Source: Paracentrotus lividus (taxonomy: Eukaryota; Echinodermata; Echinoidea; Camarodonta; Echinidae). Taken from it: a stretch of 64,000 nucleotides of DNA. The position numbers were made by a program, and so were the translations under genes. Positions 13,301 through 25,300 of this stretch are shown piece by piece (position 1 is the stretch's first letter; every line of letters begins with the position of its first letter). The notes beneath the pieces were generated by a model. The model was not told the origin of the DNA, did no database searches, and was given only the letters and a program-made list of their open reading frames with translations. The DNA is taken from positions 16,426,220-16,490,219 of the forward strand of contig CALNVZ010000174.1 of the NCBI GenBank assembly GCA_940671915.1, read 5' to 3'.

Positions 13301-16300
13301 ATAGAACTATACATTTGCCTACCATTGCTACGACCAGACGACAAAGTCGGGAGGGCAACCATAACGGTTAAGAAACTATGGAGGACGCCGCTGCTTTGAG
13401 AGGTGGCGGTGAGAAAAACCCTCACTAGCAGCGACTTCTCTCAGGTAAAAGGAGGTGAAAGAATTTGCAGAACGCCAAAAGGCCGCCTTGCAAATATCTT
13501 CCACCCTACCCTAGTAAATAGGCGCCAAGAGGAGCTGATGCTCCTGGTCTGAAGGGCCTGGGAGTAGTTCCCTCTTCAAGGGCCTTCACTCCCGCAGCCT
13601 TGATAGCGGAGACTATCCACCGGGATACGTATCTCTAGACCACCCTTTATGGGGTTCAGGAAGTAACAAATAACTGTGAAGATGTGCGAAGATTCTCAGT
13701 CTACTTGAAGAACCATAAAGGGCCCTGACGGGCACTATAGAAAATGTCTTTTCTGAAAGATGAGAACCCGTCAGAGGACGAATGAATGATTTTCAGATAG
13801 AGTCCGACGAGGCTGTTTGGTTCTAAGCAATGAAGGATGTGAAGGAATCAGACGAACCAACATATCTCTCCCAACGAATATGACCAGGTGATATTGAGAG
13901 AACATGTAGCGAACTCCTCCTTTGCCCAGAGACTATTGCTAGGAGAAATAGTCTCAATGGACTGATTTAACAGGTAAATCGAGTTCAAAGGCTCGAACGG
14001 TGGCTTAGACAAAGCCTCCAAAACTTAGGGAACTCCAGGCTGGAGTCAAGGGCTTAAAAATAGGGCGTTTTAAGAAAAGGGCCCTAAGCAACGCCAAGAG
14101 CTGGTGGGGGGGGGGGGTCGAGACCGATCCCCCATAAGCAAAAACCAGTAAGAATGGCCTAAAAAGCCAAACAATACCCTCGAATCATCGAGAGAGACCT
14201 ACCCTTATCGAACAGAGAAATAAGGAAATCGGCAATAAAAGAGGCAAAGGAGCCTCTCTGGGGGACCCTGCAAGAGGTTCGTACCAGGCCAGGAAAGCCC
14301 CAAGGCGCGAAAAGTATACAATCCTAGTCGACTTCAGTCTACTTCCAACTAGCAGTCAGCTGCTCGGTCTGAAAAGCCTTCATCCCTAGCCCTCTGGCCG
14401 AAAGAGGCCAAGCAGTTACATGAAGGTTCGATGAATTCGCAAGTAGAAACCCCGACAACGGTAGAGAAAATAAGTCCGGTACGGCCTGAAGGGGCAGCGG
14501 CTCCCCTGCTAACAGGACAAAAGATCCTGAAAACCAGGCCCCGATCCGGCCAGTAGAAGGCAATCAGACCACCGTTGTCTGATCCTCCCTGATCTTCCTG
14601 AGAACAGAGGGATCAACTTGAAAGGTGGAAAAGCGTACGCCTTCCAACCCTCCAATGAAGAGAGAACGCGTCCAGAAAGAAGCAGAAATCTCCTGACTCG
14701 GGAGTAAAGCGCGAGGAGTCTGTTGTCCAGGATAGAAAGTCTGCTATCAGATTGTCCTCCCCGGAGGGTGGGAGGCAACGGGACGATCTTCTCTCCGATG
14801 CACCATTCCCAAGGAGGAACGCTACTTCGTTCAACTCCGAAGAGTGTGTCCTCTTGTTTGTATGATGTAGGCCTTCAGAGAGGTGTTGTCCGTGAGAATC
14901 AACACCGAACGGCCCCACCAAAAGGTCGCCGAAACGTTGAAGGACAAACAGAACTGACAAAAGTTCCAGAATGTTGAAGTGAGCAGCGGCCTCGGGGGAC
15001 CCAAGATCCGGAAACCATCCGACCTTGACAATGGCCCCCCAACCTTTGAAGAGACGCGTTCGTGTGCACTTCCTAACCGAGGAGAAGAGGGTCTTGAGAT
15101 CTCTTCCCTGAAGAAGGTACGGTTCGTCCAGAGAGAGAAGCTTTCTTGATCTCCACCGTCAAAGAAAACCAGACCAGAGGGGAGCTGAGGTTCGGCACTG
15201 AAAAACTTCAGGAGATGCAGCCGGAAAGGTCTCATAAAGAGACGACATATGGCAAGAAGTCCACCAGACTGGCTAAACCCCAGCCATCTCAAACAAACCT
15301 CGGCTCGAACCCTCCGCTTGGCTCAGAGAGGGACCATAGAGTAGATGCTACTGAACCAGAGCTTCTGATGCGCTCGGGTCAATGGCTCGGGCCGAGCCAG
15401 TTGATTCTTGATATCCAACTGGGCACCCAAGTAGATCGGAGTTCGGGAGGGAACTAATTCCGACTTGGTCCAGTTGATCATGAATCCCAAACTCTCGGTC
15501 GTTTTCACTAACATCGAAAAATGGTGTGAAAGCAGAACCTCCGAAAAGGCGACGAGAAGACTCTGGGAGCGGGACGAAGACCGAAAGAAGGGCTTTGAAG
15601 CGAAAAGTCTCCTTTCCTACAGCACAACCCCAAAAGATCCCTCGACGAAGGGTCTATTGGGATATGGAAAAAGGCATCGCTCAGGTCGAGAGACACCGCA
15701 AAGTCGTCCTGACCGAGAGCCGGAAGAATAGAGGCTAAATGGTCCATCCTGAAAGGTGACTTTGCGATGTGCCTGTTGATCCTCTTCATATTGAGGATCA
15801 TCCTGAGCGAGCCTGAACGATTGGGGATCACAAAAAACGGGGGAGAGACACAGAAAGACGTGATCCCTCACCCGTCCGTCCGAGAAATAAGTTCCTGAAA
15901 AGGATCAAATGTGGCGGTGATCGATTTCGGATAAAACCCCTTGGAAGAGGCTCTTCTAGAACTATCCGAAGTCCGTTCTTGATCACGGAGAGGACGAAGA
16001 CATCGTCCGTGATCGACTTCCAAGCCGGAAGAAACTTCCGAAGTCGACCACCCACCGGATCTCCAAGCGAACTCGGGAAGTCATCTGGAAAATGCTTCCC
16101 GTCCCGACGAAAAGGGCTGATTCTTCGCGAAGCCTCGGGAAGAGCACCTACCACCTCCACGTCCTCGACGAGGAGTCTGGTCTAGAAAAGACACCAGACG
16201 ATCATAAGAATCATGAGAAAAGTCGGTTACCCTACGATCCTGAAGAGGAGCTGCAAAGGCCGACCGGGCAGGAACGGAAGCCCTCTTGTCCTTCTTCTTC

Positions 16301-19300
16301 TTGCCCTTCCTGAAAGGAGGAGCTTTGAAGAAGCCAGGTATAACAGACCTAGAAGACGATGGGGCCTGACGAACATCTCTATAGATGTAGACAATTCCTG
16401 GGTCTCTTACGTGAGTCAACTTCAAAAATGCAAAAACGTCTGCCAAGTGCTCCCGTAAAGGAAGGGGAAGTCACGTCAATCTCCTGAACCATAATCCGGG
16501 ATGAGGGATTGCTTGATATGAAGAGTCTCAAGCATATGAACTCTACGGGCATTATCCAGCAAAGGTGGATGTAGCCACAAACTGAGAAAACAAGAGAGAA
16601 GAAACCTCCCTAAGGGCCAGGAGAAACTCGGCCCCGACTGGCGGAGAAAGGCCCACTCGTGGACGAAAGTCAAAAATCGGAAAAGTCAGATTACAAAAGG
16701 TAATCCTGTACTCGAAGCTGAAAAGACGTAAAAGCTTTCGACCTACCCGAAAAGAAAACTTAACGCCCCTCCGAAGTTTCAGGGGTCACTTCCGACCCCT
16801 GGAACGAAAAGAAAAAAGAAATAAGCCTGTGACTCGCTCGCCAAAGGAAGCTCTACAACGACTTCAGGTACAACTTCGCTCGGATAAAATATCCACCGAA
16901 GTATTAACCCGGGAGGGATCCCGCGCGTATCAACCATAACCGAATGCGGTACAAGGGAGTCGAGATGAGATTCAAACATGAGTCGTAGAATCAGCCACCG
17001 AAAAAGATCTCATCGTCTGACGAGAAGCATCCAGCTCCTCACAAGGAGGGTGGGAACCACCATAGAGGTGAGTCGGAGAGTGGTGACGTACTCTCGTAAA
17101 GCTCAACCACTTGCGAACTCCGGAGGGACAACCCAACTACCCGGATTGGCATCCGGGAGTTGATGTCTACCCGAAAAGGAAGTGTCCAACCTGAGGGGAC
17201 AGGGTTCATAACGAAAAGCCGGATCCGGGCTTCGGCAACGAACGAAGTCGCTCTGAACCCAAGTGCCCGCCTGTAAAGGGCACTGATCCCGCCGGGAACC
17301 GGATCGGGATCCGGAACTGCAAGTCTACGCACGCTTCACTACGGAAGAGCCCGGCCTCAGATGCGGTGCCGATCCGAAAAGAAAACCGACTTGGAAAAGA
17401 CAGGGTGTAGGCTTCCAAAAGAAACGCCCGCCTATAACGGACTCTAGCTCCGAAAAGAAATCGGAGCGGGATCCGAAACACGTTCCACGCCTCACCGACG
17501 TCGGGGACGTCCCGCTTTACCGGATACCGCCGAACAAGTAACAAAGCGACGGCTTTGGACGTGTCAGCCTGCGTATGTGAGGAAACCAACGTGCGGCCTA
17601 CTATCCGGTGATACAGGTCCGCCTTGGACGGTATTCGCTCCCAAAAACCGGTACGGAAACCGACTTTGCGGATCCGATTTACCTCAGTTTAACGGGAACA
17701 GGCGCCGATATCCGTTTGAAAACGGACGAGAGAGACGGACCCCCCCCCCCCACCAAAGGTGGGCGACCGGATATGGTCGGGGACGTCCCGCTCTGCCGGA
17801 TACCGCCGACAAGTAACAGAGCGAAGGCCTTGGACATGTCCATCCGGGCTAGTGAGAACCGACAAGCGGCCTACTATCCGAGGATATAGGTCCGTCGTTG
17901 AACGGTACTCACCCCCAAAACCGGTACGGAAACTGAACTCGCGGATCCGATTTACCTAACAGTTAAGGTACGGCGCCGATATCCGGTCCGGTCAAACTCG
18001 ATTAAAGAAACCGAGCTCGATCCGGTTATGCCAGGGCGAAGCCTGAAGGCACAATGGGATTCGGCACCGTGAGAGAAATGAACCAGCACCTTCAGCTACT
18101 GAACTGAATTAGCCAGTAACCGCCACCGGTTGTGAAAACCGATGTATAAACCGTTTTAGATCTCCCGTTAGTCGAACGGGGCAAAGGATTAGCATACACT
18201 CGGCGCGAGGCCGTAGCAGTTCATAATCCTGGACGCTGTCCAAACCTGTCAGATATCAACGGTCCCGCTTATTTTGAGGGACCGACGATTCCGAGCAGCA
18301 AGAGTTTTGTCCGCAGTGTTCCGACCCAATTATACTCACCCCCGCAAATCCGAGGTGGTGAAGACAAGCCTCTCACCCCCTGCAAGGGGGACTTCTCAGA
18401 AGAAAACACACGCCTGCTCGCTAATTTCTTCCCCCGCTTCTTCTTATTTGAAGAAGACACGAGAAGAAAAAGACAAGACGAATCTGTAATAAAAAGAGAA
18501 AGAAAAGTGTTAATACACAAAGGGGTAAATAGGCGGGTCTAACAAAGAAGCGGAGCACAAAAAACTCTGTGCGCCGCAAAACACACACAACACTCAAACG
18601 TAAACCACGACACGTATTACATACACGCAGTAATGAACGTACGAAAGTCTACGGGAAGAGAGAGCGTGAAATAAACGATCAACCGAGAGATAAAAAACTA
18701 TCAAATCTCGGTAAAACAAAAAAACTAGACCCAAAAGGAGAGCTCAGAATACTCAAAATGATTATCCTGAGCAAAATAACCTCGCAAAACACCGCAAGGA
18801 AGTCCCAAAGGGAGAAAAACACGCTATTTTTGGCGGCGGCAAAAATACACGACTTATCTCGACGGAGGCGAAGAGATTAGAGGAAGTGTATAGGATCGCT
18901 TTCGGCCGCATCCTCAGTCAATGGAGGGCGGCTATTCAATGGGGTGGGTAAATAGGCGAATGATAGCGGCAAAAAATTTCGGTGTAAATTTCGGTTTGGG
19001 GCGATTCGAGGTCGAATAGCAATGGTAGGCAAATGTATAGTTCTATTGAAGTAAATCTTATGTTTTGATATGAGTTTGTCGCCAGGAATTTTATGACGAT
19101 CAATAAACCATCCCTGACGGTACAAACTTTGTACTGAATATGTACGTGTTGAAGTCGATGACTTTTTACACATGCATATAATATCAGTGAAGAAAGTATG
19201 GGAGTGCTATGTGATTTAATTATGGTATATTTGAAATAAAACAATTTTCATAAAAACAAAATTTCATACATAGTTTATGCAGGCAATTAATTGTATCTTT

Positions 19301-22300
19301 AGAATATGGGAAAATCTACAAGGAACTCTAAAATAAAACACTTTTTCCTGGGGGTATTTACAAGTAGAGATGTTTATCTATTTTGAATAGTCAAGAGACT
19401 GTACAACTTGTGTGGATATGGCCTAATCATTGGTATGAAATACTGTTCAGTCCTTGTTGGTACAGCCTAATTTTTTAAAATCACATAATTACATTTTTCA
19501 AGGTAGGCCTTATGTACATGTTGGTGTATATTTCTGGGCTGTTAACAATTTCCCCCTTAAGAAAGTAGTCTGATGAATACTTTCTTATGCAACAAACCCC
19601 TTTCAAATTCAAAAGACTCTTGTTTACATTCTTCAGCAGGTTGCATTCAAAACCTTCAACAACAATACCAATAGGGGAGACCGGGGACAATTGTAACACA
19701 GGGCAATTGTAACAGAGGCTCCCATTCCTAACAGAAACACGCTAAAAACTTAACCTGTGTACAGAGCATGTACATATGATCGCTCCACATGCTATTTGAG
19801 TGTAAACAGTTTTAACGGTTATTTGAACTTTTTACAGCAAAAAAACTGTTTTTTGAGCAAAAAAGTAATATCTCACACTACCCAATGTTTTTCTTCTGGA
19901 CAAATATGTGGTTGAGCAATTGCTGTCATTTTTATTTATTTAGAATATTGTAGGCCTGTATTTTGCTAAAGTTTCAACGATTAATACCCGAGCTGAGATA
20001 GAAAAAAATCTTTCCAAATATGGTTGCCCACCACAGGGGCAATAGTAACAATGCCGTTAAGTAAATACTTTTGCCCCGTACCTAGCCCCGGGACAATTCA
20101 GCGCGCTGCCATCGCCCGTACAGAGCACGTAAACTTCTGCAATAATCCCATGCCATGCATATAACAAGTGAAAAATATAATGTAACTTGAGTCAAGCATT
20201 GCCATCTTTTATTATAATTAGCTTATGTGGTTAATGTTGTTTAAATCTTGGATCTGTCCAGTGCATAGCTTTATAAAGAAAAACAAAATGTTACAATTTC
20301 ATGTGTTACAATTGCCTCTGGACACGGAGCAATTGTAACACTCGACATCTTGTTTTGAAATGGTAATAGCTTCAAAATAACTTGTTGTACTTAACCCAAA
20401 CCTATTCATATGTCAAGCTAAGACATGCATATTTCATTTTATTTAGTTTTAAGCAAGTATTAAGCTTTAATAAATTTGATAGGTCAAATTTGGAAAAAAA
20501 TGTTACAATTGTCCCCGGTCTCCCCTACCCTAAACAGTGGATGTATAGCAAGGAGCTTGTATTGATTATCTATGGAACAGGTTTAAATATTCAGCTCAAC
20601 ATGAACAAAACACTCATCAAGGTCATTAGTGGTTCATTCAATAATATGTATCCCATTGACCAACTAGAGAACCAGGATAGCTCATTAACTCATCCTTAAA
20701 GTTAATACTATATTTGGCCCCCAAAACCAAATTGGCAGGCACAAGTTTAGTTAACGATGCAGAGTCTCAATAAGGAGATAAAGAGGCTACCTCGCCACTT
20801 CTCTCCCCCCCCCCCCAGTATTTTTGTGTGAAATCTAAAACCTCCAAATTTATCAAGTTACGAGCGATGCCTCTAAAAAAATTGAAAGAGGCCCCCTTTT
20901 CCTTTCTTTTTGTCTTCAAAATGGACAACTAACTCATTTTCAAAAAACAAAACAAAATCGAGATAATACATTGTACATTAATCTGTAAAGGAAATCTAGT
21001 GTGGTGGGAAGGTGTGGGAAAGATGAAGAAAATTATTGTGAGCTTTTCTGCTTTTCATGATATTTGGGAAGAATATCATAACAAAAAGCTCCACAAGAAA
21101 AGATTGCTCTTCAAATGCCTAATAGTCATAATATGATCCAAAATATACCACACAGCTGACATGTTTGGGTCCCAAACATTTTGTGTTGCCCCATACATGC
21201 ATTTCTGTGTAAGTGCTTGAGACTCAAAGTTGAATTGGGTTATTTTTTCTCATCATTTTGGCGATTCAAAAACCTCAAAGCACAAAATAATGCAAAGGTG
21301 AAATGTTATCAACCTCATCATTTCACTTTTAGACAGTGTCTTCCTCATTTCAATGTCATGACCAGAACACTAGTTTCACTTTAAATTAAGAACTGAATAC
21401 AATATCAGAGAGGCCAAAGTGATGTCAAGATGCATATCCTCCAAAGCAAATGGCCCCACGATAAAATGAAGTCGACAGGAATGCTTAACATGTAGGCCTA
21501 TGTTTTTTGTGTTTTTTTTCCAATTTGACCTTTCTCGTTTTTGATGGAAGGAAGGTAGAAGGTGGGAGGGGAAGAGAGGGGAGTTGAAGGGTAGATAAGG
21601 GGAAGGGAGATATATACATGTAGCAGAAAGAGATGGAGAGACAAGGAGAAAGTGAATGAACAACTTTTACATCAGTTTTTAAATTGAAGGTTTACATTTT
21701 TATTTGGAAGTTCTGTCAGATCTGCATTTCAGAGGATTACACTTTAAGAAATACAGGACAGATATTTTATGTTCATAATACATGTACATGTATATCACAT
21801 CCAGCAATTTTATACCCAACAATTCTGGCAAAATAAAGGCTATCTACATTGTGTGTGTTCATTGTTCTCTAAACCCACCTTGCTATGCAAGACCACACGC
21901 ATAGAAATAAATCCTCATAAATAGAACATTATGATTTTCATCCTAGGTCATTATTTGCAAGCACAATTCAATAACATTGTACAAAATGTTAATGTCAATT
22001 GTACCTAATAGAGTACCAAAGTGTGGTAATATATCATATTATGGTGATGTTGTCATGGTTGCTGGCTCTACACAAAATAGTGCTGAACAGTAGCAACATG
22101 ATCACACAGAAACCTATTTACATCCAGTCCAGTCTGCTGCTTGTTTGTTAGTTTGTTGTTGTTGTTGTTGCTGTTTTTGTTTTTTTAAATCAGTAAACGG
22201 GATGATTGTCAAGTGACATCTAAACTGTAGTACTATGACTTTAACAGATTGACAAGTTTATGCCCCTCCCCTCTCAATTCCTGGTGTCAACAAACTACAT

Positions 22301-25300
22301 GTATTGCAAAAGGTCTGTATGATCGAAATGTGACCCACAAGACTTTGCTGTGGGCTCTGCATGCAAAGATCTGAGATATGATTTCATTTAATACAGGTCA
22401 TCCTGATTAAATGGCTCTAGCAGATCATCACAGCTCACTCCACCGTACTACCATTACGCATTCCTCCATCATAAAATTGAGTCCAGGTCCATGGCCAGTC
22501 AATTAGTCTTACTCAAGAACATAGGTCTGTGGCACATAATTATAGCAATGCTCGTCTTCACTTCATTTTTTTTTTTAAGAATATCTACTTGGAGACTTTG
22601 TCTCAAATAAAATGGTTCAAGCAGGGGAATATATGTTTGAAGTACAGTAAATGATTTTGGCATTAAAGCATTTGGTATCATACATGTAGATTTAAAACAG
22701 TTCATTCAATTCATCCGATTTCAAACATATGTAGATCAACATTATGCTTAATATTGTGCAAAGTGGAAAAAACATGTTTATCAAGATATTTTGAAATACA
22801 AAAATACAATTTTCATAAACCCTGACCATTTCACTGGTTAAAGGTTTACTAAATTAAGAAAACAAATTGGGCTTATTCAGCGGATAATTACCTTCTAAAA
22901 ACGAAAGTGAAAATTGTTTTTCCTTATAAAGTCTCAATTTGACGAAAAATGTGAAAAACTATAGGCTTTGATGACATTCCTGAAACCCTGTGACCTGATT
23001 GGTTCGCTTAGCGGAATGACGTATTAAAAGTAAGACCCTAAACACACGGAGACTGGCATAATGCGTGTATGTACACAAAACGCAATATGGACTCCTTTTG
23101 CCAGAGAAAACTAACGAAAATTGAAGAAGATGGATGTAGATTTAGTATACGAAAGTCTTAAGAACTATCTGTCACACATCATCAGTGAACATTTTGCGCC
23201 AAAATATCAAATCTTGCGTAATTTCATCATTCTTCTACCAAACATCCTCGTCTGTCTTTCTGTGCTTTGCATTATGTAAACGCATTAACAGTCGTTTTGG
23301 GTGTCCCTGTAAGTTTTAGTGCCACTATTGTTTGACCTCAAATGAACATAACGGACTGCTATATGGACTAGGAGTTATGTGTGTGTAGACCACAAGGGGT
23401 ATGTAACTCTATGTGTTAGACCGCAAAGCTATGAGCTGATACGGGCAGCTATAGGTCGTTATGTGTATTTAGTATATACGCACAACGATGTACTCCTGGG
23501 ACAATATCTGCCCATCAGCAATTTCTGCAGCATGCGAATACACATCTCACTCACAGACTGTAGTACACATGTACAGAGTCTGATTCTCGTCTCGTGTATA
23601 CATTGCACGGAATTATTCACCTGTGGGGATATTGCATAACTGTCCTGCCTTCGCTCTATGCAACATATACCACCAGTGGACTGTCTTTATCACAAAATTG
23701 ACTTCTGTAAGTAGAGAGAAGATGTTATTAATTGTCAGTAGGTCTAAACCAACGTAAACAGTATTCTCATTTCCTTCATATCGAATTAGGAATATTTAAA
23801 GTCAACTCGGCAAACTCACTGCAAGTATTTGTAAGCCAGTCTGCTCAAGTAAAGTAGGCTTGACTTACTTTTCCAAAACTCCAAAAGCTTTCAGTCTCTT
23901 GGAAAACGAACTGTATGTATAAAAGCTAGGCCCTCATCCATAGTGGTCTTACTATAACCCTTATCTACACACAAATTAGACATTTATTGATGAAATCGGT
24001 TCCAAAATCAAGATTCTAGTGACCAATGTAATGTGTGAAAGAACAGTATAGTCGTCGTGTAACGGGGGCATGGAATATAGCAGCCCCGCCAGCTCGGGTG
24101 CTCAATGCCTCTACATGCATGCACTGTACTGTCCGTGCGACTGGCTTACTCACAATACGTCACAGTCACGTGACTACGATATCGCTTCATGAAGCTTTTT
24201 AGGGGCGGGGCTTATAGCAGCGGGAATGGGCATTTATGGGCTTTTCAAATGATTGTCCTTGATTACCAAAAATGTTTTGGAAAAAATGGGTGGTAAATTG
24301 TGACTTCTAATGATTCCTCCTAACGAAAAATGGACAATTATTTTTCTAATTTAGTAAACCTTTAAACATTGTTAAATATCAACAGAATGGTACACCACAT
24401 ATCCTCAAAATGATAGACAGCTAGACTACATGTGGTAAAATTTATGTGAACTCTGTATGAGACCCAATAATGTTTTCAAACTTATTCAGGAGTCATACAG
24501 GCATACGTATATCTATGAAAAAACATCTGGTTTCCAGACAATTTCCTGGTGCAGTCATACCAAAGAGAAAATTCTTGCAAAGACCCTGTTATGACATCTT
24601 GTGTATAAAGATCATATGAATGAAAATAAACATTCTGAGATATGTAGGACAATGTAGGCCGAGCGGTTTAATGTCCAATTATGCCGAAGAGTTAGAGAAT
24701 ATTCGCAATTTGGGACTAGTTGGGAACGGCCATAGCAGCAAAATGTCAGCGATTTGTGATGACGCGTGTTGGGTTCTCTAATGCTGTAAACCAAAGAGGC
24801 ATATTACTGCAGGGTGCACACTCACTTTACTGTATATCGTAAATGGAGTCAGTTACTTCACCCGTGGCACCTCGCACTGGATGCAGCAGAATGTTTTCAT
24901 CCCGGATAGTCGCTCTGAGCTGCTGAAAGAATTCTTCAAGTCAAACGAACTGTACATCTTGCTAAGCTGAGAATGAAATTTCGCGATGACTGAGCGTAAA
25001 AATGCCTAAAAATAAAAACACCGGTGTTGTCCTGTGCGGAAAATAACCACTTACTATACTATATCAGTACCATCAAAGGAGGCATAAACAACAACTCAAT
25101 GCACTTGTATATTACTAAGCACATGTACTTGGTGTATCTATATAATAGAATAGCCGAATCCGACTAGGACAATAAAACGAGAGCGGCGCACTGCCACAAA
25201 AATGGGTAGTGCCCGGCCTACAGTTGTCGCGAGCGAGACCCTACACAGCTTCCATCGTATCGTACTGCAGGAGAACGCGTGAAATCTAACGCTTTCCCCT

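Larger units (their letters stand above)
12970..19057 (-). mobile_element. DIRS-type tyrosine-recombinase retrotransposon
   Basis: The element is 6.1 kb, coding on the minus strand in the order gag-like, reverse transcriptase, RNase H, tyrosine recombinase. Its ends are inverted repeats: about 13002-13178 pairs with 18880-19057. An internal complementary region at 13235-13330 joins the reverse complement of the left end (12970-13026) to the reverse complement of the right end (19017-19057), which is the hallmark of DIRS elements that replicate through a circle. There is no target duplication, as expected. All frames are broken. It lies in MAPKBP1 intron 2, on the same strand as the gene. Confidence 0.9.

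Noticed and set aside
13430..18900. Plus-strand open frames of 60-103 codons in this region
   Set aside because: They lie opposite the DIRS coding sequence and carry no motif; they reflect its higher GC content.
23379..23639. 86-codon plus-strand frame
   Set aside because: It is inside a TTAA-flanked non-autonomous element and has no domain or splice context.
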